The notes under the pieces are model-generated. The model was not told the origin of the DNA, ran no database searches, and was given only the letters and a program-made list of their open reading frames with translations. The position numbers and the translations under genes are program-made. This document shows, piece by piece, positions 42,141 through 53,197 of a stretch of DNA of 64,000 nucleotides (positions within the stretch are counted from its first letter, which is position 1; each line of letters opens with the position of its first letter). The stretch comes from a bacterium. GTDB lineage: Bacteria; CLD3; SB21. Location of the stretch: contig WBUR01000005.1 in NCBI GenBank assembly GCA_008933615.1, positions 1 through 64,000 of the forward strand. The letters run 5' to 3'.

Positions 42141-45140
42141 TCAGATTTCCGGTTTTAGGATGACTCCTTTGTTTTGATGCCCGTTGATCCGAACAACAAT
42201 CGGAGAATCAAACTGCAAATGACGCGTATACTGCAATTCTTCCACTGCATTTTGCTGTGTCAGCCAATCCCAGTTAATGAACCCCTCGTGCAAAAAAGAA
42301 TTGACCGTAAAATAACCAATTCTAAATGACGTAATATTTTGAAAAAAATGAGAACCCTGCGAAGGCGTCACGTCAAAATCTTTGAACCCGGATTCTACAA
42401 TTGCGCTGGCTCCGGAAATCTGATCCCACGTCACAGGAATCCCCAACCAATGATCAAGTGAACCCCAGCGTCCCACGCCGATGAGAATATAAGGCCGTTT
42501 AAGCGAAAGCAATTTTGCGTTTAATTTTCCAACCTCTTCGGCCGTTTCCTGACTTTTCGACCTGTCAAATTTTTCAATGTCGACGACCACGATGTCAAAT
42601 ATATCGTCGATAGCCCCATTGCCCAACGCATGCTGACTGTAACACACCAGTTGGTCCGAACTGGAATTATCGACATTTAATTCTTCCGATTCCTGGCTCA
42701 ATACCAACGGCCGCAACTGCAAAACGCAAAATTCTTTGGGCGCGCCGGATGCCACATTCATGTTCACCGCAAATTCGATTTCAACGGGCGTTCCAACGCC
42801 CCAACTTCCTAATTCTAACAAAAGGTCTAATATTTCAGGCAATGGAAAAATTTTGTGTTTCAAAACAGGTGCAAACGTGACAACGCGAGTCCCCGCTCTC
42901 GAAATACCGTCATATACCATTTCGTTTTCGGGAGAGTAAGTTGAGCCTGCCCAGTGTAACGTACCGTCTTTTTCAGCCTCGGTGAGATCAAATCGCTGAA
43001 CAAGTAAGTCATGCGTTTCGATGACATTTTTAGATAGGCGATAATTCATATTCAGCGCAAAAAAATCATGCTGGGCGTTTTTGATCGTTTCCTTGGTAGA
43101 AAAAAATTGAAGCAGGTGCCGTGGATATTTGGGGCAAAATCTCACGGTATTCCCTCCCTCAACAACCGTCTTACCTAATCCTAAAGCTAAAAGCACAATT
43201 CCGTCTTCTGCCTTTTGGGGGGGCACAGGATAGAAATTGTATGACTTGGCTACACCGGCAAAAGTAGGATAAAATCGGCCGTTGTTATGCGATCCAACCA
43301 TCCGCTGAACGATAACCGCCATTTTTTCTTCTTCCAGACGATGCGCAGTGACTTTCATATAATCCTTGGCAGCCCTATAAAAGGTCGAGGCATAAACACG
43401 TTTGATACTGTCCAGCAATTCATCAAGACGAATCTTTAGGCTCTTATCGTTGTTAGGAATCATGAACGTTTCATAGACCCCGGCAAACGGCTGGTATTGT
43501 GAATCTTCCAATAGACTGGAAGAACGCACAGCGAGAGGTTCTTTGACCAACTCCAGATAGTCTTTTAATTTCCGAATGACCTCTCTCGGAAATTTTTTTG
43601 CCTCGACAAAGCGTCGATTGGTCTCCACATCGTCATTAGACTGGAGCGCAAAACTTTCAAGATTATTTTCATGCAAAAACTGATCAAACACATCCGTTCC
43701 GATGACGACGGCAGACGGAACGGTGATATGGGTGTCTTCAAATTTTTCATATACATCGTAATTATTAATTAATACATTGGCAAAGCCTAAACCTCGAGCT
43801 TTACCGCCGATAGATCCGCCGCCGATTCGCGCAAACCCATTTCGAATATCAAAAGTTTCTTTTGAAAAATCGGTCATGACTCCGCGCTTGCGTAGATCCA
43901 AATACAATCGTAAGGAATTGATCAGCACTTCACGCAGGTCATTGATAGAATTGAATTCTGATACGGTTCGCGGCTTTAATTTCTGTGCAAGCCAGAATTC
44001 CGTGCGCGCTTTTAACCAGTTTGAAAAATGGTTACGGTCGGCGTGATATCGAATACTTTCCTCAGGAACCGTGCAGAGTTGTTCTCCCAGCTCTTTCAGA
44101 TTATGCGCGCGGCCGACTTCCGTTCCGTCAGGAAGTCGAAAAACAAAGTCACCGAAACCGAAGTTGTTGACCATAAAACTCCGCAGTTCGTGCAGAAGCC
44201 GCGGCGAACCTTTCTGAATAAAAGCGCATCCAATCTCCTGCGCTCGCTCGGCAAATCCCGCATTGCTTGATTGGAGAAGAATTGGAATATCCGGATGTTT
44301 CTCACGCACGTTGATTGCGAATGAAATACCGCCCAGGGGATCCTTGACCCCGTTACGTTTGAAATTGATATCGGAAATGATGCCCAGCACGTTTTCCTGA
44401 TATTTTTCAAAACATGCCCACGCATCTTCGTAGTTGGTGCATAAAAGTATTTTCGGGCGCGCCCGCATACGTAAGGATTTATGGCTCAGATTAACACCTT
44501 CGGATATTAATTCCTGCGATTGTTTGAGTATCTCTTTGTAGATCAGCGGAAGATAAGATGAAAAAAATTTAACGTTGTCCTCCACCAGAATGATCGTTTG
44601 AACGCCGATAGTCTGCGTATCGTGCTCGACATTGGCTCTGTCTTCAACCAATTTGATAATCGCGATGAGTAAACGGTAATCACCCTGCCAGATAAAAATA
44701 TTTTCAAAGATCGATGTGTCGAAATTAGATACCAGTTCCTTACGTTCACGGTTATCATACGCCAGTAAAATGATCGGCGCTGAAAAACCGGCCTCGCGGA
44801 TCATTTTAGCCAGTTTAACCACATGCATATCTTCGATATGCATCGATGTGATGATCAGATCAAATCGATTTTCCTCACTCAACAGTTCCAACGCTTCTTT
44901 GCCGTTTAATGCGTGCGTGATCTCCGGCGCATGGCTGAGATTGAGGCCTTGATATTCGTTGTAGATCAATTCGAACAGGCGTCCGTCTTCTTCGAATAAG
45001 TACGAGTCGTACAAACTTGACACGAGCAGGATATCCCGTACTTTAAAGCGCATCAGTTTTTGAAAACGGTGAATACGCGTGCTGTAGCCTCCGCTCTGCG
45101 GGCTGTGATCCAAGTTATTTGAGCTAAGATCGCGGTACAT
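42141..45140 (-). CDS. Pseudo-receiver/PEP-synthase N-domain protein
   Basis: A 999-residue cytoplasmic protein. Residues 34-165 are a receiver-like domain in which the phospho-accepting Asp is replaced (DLIITSMHIED). Residues 175-330 are a second receiver-like domain with long insertions (IILVEDNVKFF...LGIISDINFKRNG), retaining an Asp. After about 440 comes the pyruvate phosphate dikinase/PEP-synthase ATP-binding domain (GGGSIGGKARGLGFANVL, EPLAVRSSSLLEDSQYQPFAG). The phosphohistidine (swivelling) and PEP-binding barrel domains are absent, so it cannot be a complete PEP synthase. Similar long proteins exist in FCB bacteria; their job is unknown. A phosphotransferase or nucleotide-binding signalling role is plausible. 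Confidence 0.85.
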   Translation of the reverse strand: MYRDLSSNNLDHSPQSGGYSTRIHRFQKLMRFKVRDILLVSSLYDSYLFEEDGRLFELIYNEYQGLNLSHAPEITHALNGKEALELLSEENRFDLIITSMHIEDMHVVKLAKMIREAGFSAPIILLAYDNRERKELVSNFDTSIFENIFIWQGDYRLLIAIIKLVEDRANVEHDTQTIGVQTIILVEDNVKFFSSYLPLIYKEILKQSQELISEGVNLSHKSLRMRARPKILLCTNYEDAWACFEKYQENVLGIISDINFKRNGVKDPLGGISFAINVREKHPDIPILLQSSNAGFAERAQEIGCAFIQKGSPRLLHELRSFMVNNFGFGDFVFRLPDGTEVGRAHNLKELGEQLCTVPEESIRYHADRNHFSNWLKARTEFWLAQKLKPRTVSEFNSINDLREVLINSLRLYLDLRKRGVMTDFSKETFDIRNGFARIGGGSIGGKARGLGFANVLINNYDVYEKFEDTHITVPSAVVIGTDVFDQFLHENNLESFALQSNDDVETNRRFVEAKKFPREVIRKLKDYLELVKEPLAVRSSSLLEDSQYQPFAGVYETFMIPNNDKSLKIRLDELLDSIKRVYASTFYRAAKDYMKVTAHRLEEEKMAVIVQRMVGSHNNGRFYPTFAGVAKSYNFYPVPPQKAEDGIVLLALGLGKTVVEGGNTVRFCPKYPRHLLQFFSTKETIKNAQHDFFALNMNYRLSKNVIETHDLLVQRFDLTEAEKDGTLHWAGSTYSPENEMVYDGISRAGTRVVTFAPVLKHKIFPLPEILDLLLELGSWGVGTPVEIEFAVNMNVASGAPKEFCVLQLRPLVLSQESEELNVDNSSSDQLVCYSQHALGNGAIDDIFDIVVVDIEKFDRSKSQETAEEVGKLNAKLLSLKRPYILIGVGRWGSLDHWLGIPVTWDQISGASAIVESGFKDFDVTPSQGSHFFQNITSFRIGYFTVNSFLHEGFINWDWLTQQNAVEELQYTRHLQFDSPIVVRINGHQNKGVILKPEI

Positions 45141-45230
45141 ATTATTTTTTATGCATTCCCGGTTTACTCACAATTTGAAAATAAAAGTAACTGATGTTCT
45201 TCTTTCGCGCAATAGTTTCTTTTTTTTGAG

Positions 45231-45261
45231 AAAAAAAATCGGAGCGTTTTGGCGCTCCGAT
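45231..45261 (-). terminator. Rho-independent terminator of gdhA
   Basis: ATCGGAGCG (45238-45246) pairs with CGCTCCGAT (45253-45261) around a six-base loop; on the minus strand the stem is followed by a run of eight T. It is 30 bases after the gdhA stop. Confidence 0.93.
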
Positions 45262-45290
45262 CATTAATGCAATCTGTATGAAAATCGAAA

Positions 45291-46658
<1,368 letters not shown>

Positions 46659-46877
46659 TTAGCGTATCAGTCTAAGTGGTGGCAATTTAAGCATAAGTTA
46701 GTCACTTGTAAATGATTTTTGTCATGTTCCTAAAATAATTCTATCTATAAAAAAAACAAATATTAACGGATCTAATTAGAAAATGTATTATGTGGAGAAT
46801 TTCAACACTTAAATTATTTTACATTGACTACTCAATAGGATTATCTGCGTAAATTTGCGCCATCCGCGGGAAAGTGA

Positions 46878-47750
46878 CTATGCTTCTATAAGACACTGAA
46901 TATGTTTCGGTGTTGTTCCACAGCATCCGCCGACGACTTTCATTTGAAAGCGGTTGATCCAGTCTTTGACACGTTTTGCATAATCCTGCGCCGTTACATC
47001 AGATTCCGCCGTATATCCTTTTTTGAGAATGTTCGCATACCCGCCGATAGGTAAACTCGTCAGACTTCGAAGCGCTTCCAAATTTCTTTCCATCAAATTT
47101 ACTTCAACGCAATTGATTAAAATGACATCGGGCTTGAAGAGTTCACAGCTTTCAACTGCGTTTTCTAAAGACTCACCGCTCAGCAGATGTTCCGGGTCTT
47201 TGCAGATGAAACTAACCAGAACGGGCAACTCCGTCTGTTTCGCATACTCCAGCGCGATGACCGCTTCGCGAATCGTGTTCATCGTTTCAATTAAAAAAAT
47301 ATCCACACCGGAATTATATAAATTATCAATGTGCCGGCGTTGCTCGTCGAAAAGTTCTTCGTTTGTTGGAACAAGTTCCGGCGAGTAACAATCCTCCACG
47401 GGCGCAACGGAACCGGCGATAAGAACCGGTGAGGTTACTTTTGATTCTTCCCGGGCAAATCGAACTTCATCAACGGCGATACGCGTCAAATCAAAGGCGC
47501 GCGGCTCCATGCTTTCCTTTTTTAACGCGCGGTAATTGGTGCGAAACGTGTTTGCGGTAATGATTTCCGCTCCCGCGCGAATGTAATCGCGATGAATCGA
47601 TCGCAGAATTTGCCTCCCTTCGCGGCTCAGCAAAGCGACCGTTGACCACAAAGGCAATAGGGTCTTGACTCCACGCGCCTCGAGTTCACTACCCGTCGCG
47701 CCGTCAAGAATAATAATGGATGGCTGAGAGAGTCGCTCTGAAAAGGTCAT
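46878..47750 (-). CDS. Homocysteine S-methyltransferase family protein
   Basis: A 290-residue TIM-barrel methyltransferase. ILDGATGSELEARG at the N-terminus; zinc-binding cysteines in LINCVEVN (about 215) and the C-terminal GGCCGTTPKHI. It resembles the N-terminal module of MetH and the BhmT/MmuM group. It transfers a methyl group from S-methylmethionine, betaine or another donor to homocysteine. The donor cannot be deduced. It is followed on the same strand by gdhA after about 250 bases. Confidence 0.85.
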   Translation of the reverse strand: MTFSERLSQPSIIILDGATGSELEARGVKTLLPLWSTVALLSREGRQILRSIHRDYIRAGAEIITANTFRTNYRALKKESMEPRAFDLTRIAVDEVRFAREESKVTSPVLIAGSVAPVEDCYSPELVPTNEELFDEQRRHIDNLYNSGVDIFLIETMNTIREAVIALEYAKQTELPVLVSFICKDPEHLLSGESLENAVESCELFKPDVILINCVEVNLMERNLEALRSLTSLPIGGYANILKKGYTAESDVTAQDYAKRVKDWINRFQMKVVGGCCGTTPKHIQCLIEA

Positions 47751-47820
47751 AAATTGATAAGATTTGATATGAATAAAACGTATTCACATCTCTATCGAAT
47801 TAGGGGGAGGAGCCGTGGCA

Positions 47821-50520
47821 TTAACTCTTAAACTGTTCTAAACTTCCGCGTAACGTTTTTATCGTTTCGCGGAAATTCCGTAATTTTGCTTTTTCTTTTT
47901 CAATCACCTGTGGCGGAGCCTTGGCAACAAAATCCGCGTTATCAAGTTTTCTTGAGATGCCTTCTACCTGATTTTCCAACCGGGCAATCTCCTTGCTCAA
48001 TCTCGCGCGTTCCGCTTCGGCGTCAATTATACCCTCGAGCGGAATGTACAATTCCACACCCGCCACCACCGCGCTGGCGGAATTTTTTGGTTTTTGAAGT
48101 GTTGCCACCGTGGTCATATTCTCCACACGCGCAAGATTCTTGATGTATGAATCTGCGCTATGCAGCAGCGCGGTCATTTGGTCATCATCGGTTACGATGA
48201 ACGCATCGGTTTTTTTTGCAGGTGAAATATTCATTTCGGAACGGATATTACGAATCGACACAATAATATTTTGAATCTGTTCGAATTCTTTTTCTACCGC
48301 CGAATTCACTCGTTTTGAATCGGTCTTTTCCCATGCTTGCGTCATGATGCTTTCACCGTCTTTTCGCGGCGCCAATCGCTGCCAAATTTCCTCGCTAATA
48401 AAAGGAACGATCGGATGCATGAGTTTCATGATTCCTTCCATGAGATACAGCGCAGTGGACAGTGTCTGAATTTTTACTTCTTCGGAACCGTTATACATTC
48501 GTTCTTTGATCATTTCGAGATACCAGTCGCAGTAATCATTCCAAAAAAACTGATAAACGGAATTCATGGCCTCATGCAATTTGTAATTTTCCAATCCATC
48601 CGTTATGCCGGCAACTGCCCGATTGTATCGGCTCAATATCCAATGATCCGCCAGTTCCGTGATCTTGGATGCGTCGGGTAATTGCGGTTTCGCCTGCGGG
48701 CAATTTTCCATCTGCATTGCGATAAATCGAAATGAGTTCCATACTTTGTTTGAAAAATTTCTTCCGATCTCAAACTGCTTTTCACTTAAATTAATATCCT
48801 GCCCTTCTGCGCTCAAGTCAACGAGTGTAAAACGCAACGCATCAGCAGAATAGGTATTGATCACCGCGATCGGGTCGATGCCGTTGCCGAGCGATTTGCT
48901 CATCTTACGCCCTTTTTCATCACGTACAATGCCGTTAAAATAAACCTGCGTGAAAGGCGGTTTCTTCGTGAACTCCAGTCCTGCCATGATCATGCGCGCC
49001 ACCCAGAAAAAAATGATATCCGGGCCGGTCACAAGCAAATTGGTCGGATAAAAATAATCCAGATTTTCTGTTTTTTTAGGCCAACCCATGGAGGAAAACG
49101 GCACTAACCAGGAAGAAAACCATGTGTCCAGTACGTCGTCATCCTGACGGATGTCTTCGATTTTGAATTTTAAATTCTTAATTCTAAATTTTTCGGCGGC
49201 ATCTTCTCTCGATTTGGCCACAACCATTTCTCCCGAAGGCAAATAGTACGCAGGAATTCTGTGCCCCCACCAAAGTTGACGCGAGATACACCAGTCGCGA
49301 ATGGATGTCATCCAATGTTCGTACGTCTTTATCCATTTCTCCGGATGAATTTTGATCTCGCCGTTTTGAACCGCCTCCAGCGCCGGTCTGGCGAGTTCAT
49401 CCATTTTGAGAAACCATTGTTCCGATACCAGCGGCTCGATTGGAACATTTCCCCTCTGAGAATAACCGACACGGTTAAGATGATCCTCGATCTTTTCGAG
49501 AAAACCGAGTTGCTGCATTTCCTCTACGACTTTTTTACGCGCGGTAAAACGATCGAGGCCTTGAAACCGTTCCGGAACATTTTTATTCAGCGACGCATCC
49601 ACATTCATGATGTTAACAAACTCTAACTGATGACGTTTGCCCATTTGAAAATCGTTCGGATCATGCGATGGCGTTACCTTAACGGCTCCGGTTCCAAATT
49701 CTTTATCTACGTAGGCATCGGCAAAAATAGGTATCTCCCGACCTACAATTGGAAGAATAACTTTTTTTCCATTCAGATGTTTGTAGCGTTCATCGTCGGG
49801 ATGAACAGCCACGCCGGTATCGCCGAGCATGGTTTCCGGGCGCGTGGTTGCCACGATCATAAATTCGTCGGAGTCTTTCACAGGATATTTGAAATGCCAG
49901 AGTTTCCCATTCACCTCTTTATATTCCACTTCCTCATCGGAAATAGCGGATTGGGAAAACGGGCACCAGTTGACAATATAATTTCCTTTATAAATCCATC
50001 CTTTTTCGTAGAAATGAACAAATACTTCCAGCACGGCATCGGACAACGTTTCATCCATCGTAAACCATTCCCTGTCCCAGTCACAGGAACATCCCATTTT
50101 CTGCAATTGCCCGATGATACGCGCACGGTAAATTTCTTTATGTTTCCAAACCTCACCGACAAACGCGTCGCGTCCCATTTGCCGCCGGTCTTTTCCTTCG
50201 GATTTTAGTTGTTTCTCCACGACGGTCTGCGTCGCAATACCCGCGTGATCCGTTCCCGGTGACCATAACGTTTCGAACCCCTGCATACGTTTGAAGCGAA
50301 CGTAAATATCCTGCACGGAATTATTATACGCATGGCCGATATGCAATGCCCCGGTTACATTCGGCGGCGGAATGACAATCGTGAACGGCTTTTTATTCTT
50401 ATTCACTTCGGCGTGAAACAGACGGTGCTTCATCCAATAGGCATACCATTTATCTTCCACCGTTTTGGGATCGTATGCTTTCGGAATCTCTTGTGTTGTA
50501 TTTTTGATCAAATCGCTCAT
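47821..50520 (-). CDS. valS: Valyl-tRNA synthetase
   Basis: An 899-residue class I synthetase. HIGH motif as PPPNVTGALHIGHAYNN (51-67), editing (CP1) domain with TTRPETMLGDTGVAVHP, KMSKS motif as GRKMSKSLGNGIDP near 536-549, anticodon-binding domain, and a C-terminal coiled coil (EAERARLSKEIARLENQVEG). It charges tRNA-Val. There is no T-box or other leader structure before it. Normal length for the family. Confidence 0.97.
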   Translation of the reverse strand: MSDLIKNTTQEIPKAYDPKTVEDKWYAYWMKHRLFHAEVNKNKKPFTIVIPPPNVTGALHIGHAYNNSVQDIYVRFKRMQGFETLWSPGTDHAGIATQTVVEKQLKSEGKDRRQMGRDAFVGEVWKHKEIYRARIIGQLQKMGCSCDWDREWFTMDETLSDAVLEVFVHFYEKGWIYKGNYIVNWCPFSQSAISDEEVEYKEVNGKLWHFKYPVKDSDEFMIVATTRPETMLGDTGVAVHPDDERYKHLNGKKVILPIVGREIPIFADAYVDKEFGTGAVKVTPSHDPNDFQMGKRHQLEFVNIMNVDASLNKNVPERFQGLDRFTARKKVVEEMQQLGFLEKIEDHLNRVGYSQRGNVPIEPLVSEQWFLKMDELARPALEAVQNGEIKIHPEKWIKTYEHWMTSIRDWCISRQLWWGHRIPAYYLPSGEMVVAKSREDAAEKFRIKNLKFKIEDIRQDDDVLDTWFSSWLVPFSSMGWPKKTENLDYFYPTNLLVTGPDIIFFWVARMIMAGLEFTKKPPFTQVYFNGIVRDEKGRKMSKSLGNGIDPIAVINTYSADALRFTLVDLSAEGQDINLSEKQFEIGRNFSNKVWNSFRFIAMQMENCPQAKPQLPDASKITELADHWILSRYNRAVAGITDGLENYKLHEAMNSVYQFFWNDYCDWYLEMIKERMYNGSEEVKIQTLSTALYLMEGIMKLMHPIVPFISEEIWQRLAPRKDGESIMTQAWEKTDSKRVNSAVEKEFEQIQNIIVSIRNIRSEMNISPAKKTDAFIVTDDDQMTALLHSADSYIKNLARVENMTTVATLQKPKNSASAVVAGVELYIPLEGIIDAEAERARLSKEIARLENQVEGISRKLDNADFVAKAPPQVIEKEKAKLRNFRETIKTLRGSLEQFKS

Positions 50521-50616
50521 TCATTCTCCGTTATAAATCAGTTCCCTTCTAATCGAGGCGCAATATAAAAAAAGTTTTTTCATTTTCAAACAGGATGTTC
50601 GGTTTGGCTTTCCAGC

Positions 50617-51210
50617 TTACAAAGCATTAAACTTGTTTTTAGTCACATAACTGTTGCCATGAATAAAGAAACGCCAGCGTTTGTCAACAGCATATTGAAT
50701 GCCGATGCGAGGGGATCTTTTGATTCTGAAACCGGCGTAACCGTCATCAACAATGAACAAAGTGTTCCCCAAATAATCTTCCCCATTCAAAGCGAGATTG
50801 ATTGACATCGCTTGGCATAATTTTCCAGGCCCGTTTGCGAGGTCTATTGTTTTTTCAATATGGCGCCGCTTTTTCATAACGCCGATTCCGTCCAAAGGTT
50901 CCAATGCCCGGATCAGGCAAGCCCCGGCAGTGCCGGTCCTTTCCGTCACTACATTCACGCAAAAATACATGCCGTAAATAAAATAAACGTACGCGTGCCC
51001 TGCCTCGCCGAACATGAGGATATTGCGCGGCGTTTTTCCCGGATGCGCGTGCGACGCCGGGTCGTCGGCATTACGATAGGCTTCAACCTCTACAATACGT
51101 CCGGAGGTTACCGTTTTACCTTTGATGCGAACAAGAATTTTCCCAAGCAGGTCCGGCGCCACATCAAGAGTAGGGCGGCTATAAAAAGAACGGGGGAGCT
51201 TAGCGGGCAT
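50617..51210 (-). CDS. 3-methyladenine DNA glycosylase (AAG/MPG family)
   Basis: A 197-residue enzyme: FYSRPTLDVAPDLLGKIL at the start, RIVEVEAY (the catalytic glutamate), HAYVYFIYGMYFCVNVV, GPGKLCQAM near 145. It removes 3-methyladenine and other alkylated bases in base excision repair. ATG 51210 is chosen; longer in-frame reading runs through the upstream gene. It overlaps the end of that gene by 11 bases, so translation is coupled. Confidence 0.93.
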   Translation of the reverse strand: MPAKLPRSFYSRPTLDVAPDLLGKILVRIKGKTVTSGRIVEVEAYRNADDPASHAHPGKTPRNILMFGEAGHAYVYFIYGMYFCVNVVTERTGTAGACLIRALEPLDGIGVMKKRRHIEKTIDLANGPGKLCQAMSINLALNGEDYLGNTLFIVDDGYAGFRIKRSPRIGIQYAVDKRWRFFIHGNSYVTKNKFNAL

Positions 51211-53014
51211 GATTGGCGGATTTTTGCTTACCGAAATTAACGTTGATCTCGTCGAGAAGAAAATCGACCTGGTGCAGAAAGCGCTCCGACGCGCATCCGC
51301 GGCGCTTACATTCACGGCACGGTATCTTTAACTTACACTCCACGTCGTTTTTATGCGCAGCTTCAATTTCGCCAAAGGCTTCATATAATTCGCTTTCAAT
51401 GGCTTCCATTTTCTGTTTGGAATTAGTTTCACTGATGAGTTTCGTCCATTTCATGCGAAGCATTTCCTCGAGGTCCTTGACACGTCCCAGAAATACGCTG
51501 ATGGTGGCGCGCCATATCATGACGGCTTTATTCAGTATTTCCTCATCGACGTCTTCGGCTTTTTGATTCTCCTCTTCGAATTTGAAATTTTTCAAATCCA
51601 AAATATGCTGCACCATGCCTTGAATTTCTTCAATTTCACTGAAAACTTCTTTTTTCGTGTCTCCGTACAGGTCTGTAACAGAGTGATCAAAATGTTCGAT
51701 CGCTTTTCGCAGCACGCCCTGCGTCACCGTCACCGCGCTCTGCTCCAGGTCATTGGATTCCTGGGCAAACTGCTGAAGATAGTTTAACGCAATGCGAAGG
51801 TTCTGCGCCGCTTCTTTTTCATTGTTAATTTTTGAATAATTGAGCGATTGAAAAATGACATCGAAATACGCATTGATGCTGACTTCGATTTCTTTCATTT
51901 TTTTATTCAGCTTTTCGGCTCCTTTGATCCGAATTTCCTGCGCCCGCGCCTGAATTTGTTTGTTCGGATGCCTTTCCAGCATCTTCAAAATCGTTACCGA
52001 AACATGGCGCGGAGTAGAATCGTCGCTCAGCAAATCAAATATATCATCCAATGACAAAACGTCCTGCGCAATATCGCTGACCGCTTCATCATTTTCCAAA
52101 TGCATGTACACGATCACACTCAAATTGAAAAAGTCAGACGGATCGTCTTTACTCTTTTCGAGGGTCTTAAGTTTTCTCTCATTTAGGTCGGCGGTCAAAT
52201 CCGCTTCAATTTCAATTTCTTCTTCCTCTTCCATCATTTTGCTGGTGTCTTTGGAAGTAAGAATGATCTTGACGGCGGACTGCATGATATCAAAAAACTC
52301 GTTGCCCAAAAGCGTCGGTTGCCTCTGCCGCATTAAATCTGCAAATTCATCGCTTTTAATTATTTTTTGCAGAAATTTGATCGACATCATGGAAATAACA
52401 TTGGCGGCAGCTTGTCGGATCTGCGGATCTTCGTCAATAAGATACGAAAACAAAATGGCCGCATTTTCAATACTCAGGCTCTGGAAAGCCAACCCGTGAA
52501 TTTCCCTCGCCTTGACAATGCGCCGGCTGCGGCGTTTCATCACACGTTGCGCCGTTTTTAATATCTTATCGTCTTCACGATCGATGTCGCGTTCCTTGAT
52601 CAGATTGATATAATCCATCAGAACTTTTGTCGGAAGCCTTGGATTATTGAAGACAGCGTCCAATACCTCAAGGTTTTTTTCAAACAACAAAAATACCATG
52701 AGATTCTGGCATTCCGAATCGCGGGCAAATTTTAGTCTTTCCAGCTCGCTGAAATCAAGCACCTGAATGTAACGTCCGACGCGGGTCCAGAAGGTATCGT
52801 TCTGGATGGTCATTCGTAATTCAACCGGCTGATCCAGAAAGTTTCGGTAAACGTCGAGTTGATACGGCAGCGGCAAGCGGTAGTATTTGGTTAGAATTTC
52901 TTTCAGAGCCGCGCTTTCGGATTTCGACAGCTTCGCATCCGTTTGCTCCAACGCATCGGCCTGCGCGCGCAATGCAGAAAGTTCTTCCTGAGTTTGTAAT
53001 AATGATTCGTCCAT
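51200..53014 (-). CDS. Helical repeat-like protein, unknown
   Basis: A 604-residue soluble protein, almost all helix. The middle part (about 90-370) resembles HEAT-like repeats (DEDPQIRQAAANVISMMS, TPRHVSVTILKMLERHP). An acidic stretch EEEEEIEIEAD is at about 255. A cysteine set near the C-terminus (CKLKIPCRECKRRGC) could bind a metal. No enzyme motif is seen. It begins before, and overlaps, a DNA-repair glycosylase gene. A scaffold role is plausible. Confidence 0.75.
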   Translation of the reverse strand: MDESLLQTQEELSALRAQADALEQTDAKLSKSESAALKEILTKYYRLPLPYQLDVYRNFLDQPVELRMTIQNDTFWTRVGRYIQVLDFSELERLKFARDSECQNLMVFLLFEKNLEVLDAVFNNPRLPTKVLMDYINLIKERDIDREDDKILKTAQRVMKRRSRRIVKAREIHGLAFQSLSIENAAILFSYLIDEDPQIRQAAANVISMMSIKFLQKIIKSDEFADLMRQRQPTLLGNEFFDIMQSAVKIILTSKDTSKMMEEEEEIEIEADLTADLNERKLKTLEKSKDDPSDFFNLSVIVYMHLENDEAVSDIAQDVLSLDDIFDLLSDDSTPRHVSVTILKMLERHPNKQIQARAQEIRIKGAEKLNKKMKEIEVSINAYFDVIFQSLNYSKINNEKEAAQNLRIALNYLQQFAQESNDLEQSAVTVTQGVLRKAIEHFDHSVTDLYGDTKKEVFSEIEEIQGMVQHILDLKNFKFEEENQKAEDVDEEILNKAVMIWRATISVFLGRVKDLEEMLRMKWTKLISETNSKQKMEAIESELYEAFGEIEAAHKNDVECKLKIPCRECKRRGCASERFLHQVDFLLDEINVNFGKQKSANHAR

Positions 53015-53065
53015 GAATACCTATAATAAAATAACATGCTTATCGGGTTGGCTCATAATAAGAAA

Positions 53066-53152
53066 GCCTGAGCAAAATCGAAGGCTGAATTTACTATACT
53101 TTGCCATGGTTCGACAAGCTTGTCCTGAGGCCTGCCGAAGGGCCCGCCATGA
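53066..53152 (+). repeat. Two-hairpin intergenic repeat, copy 3
   Basis: GCCTGAGC...TCGAAGGCTGA forms the first palindrome, and CATGGTTCGACAAGCTTGTC...CCGCCATG the second, with a spacer TTTACTATACTTTGC. It matches the reverse complement of copy 2 over about 85 bases and lies between the helical-repeat gene and the metallohydrolase gene. Confidence 0.85.
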
Positions 53153-53197
53153 CGTATGTGAGTAAACCCGATAGGCTCTTAAAATAAAGAGAAATTA

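Noticed and set aside
42141-45140. Phosphoenolpyruvate synthase (ppsA)
   Set aside because: Phosphohistidine and PEP-binding domains are missing; only the ATP-binding domain is shared.
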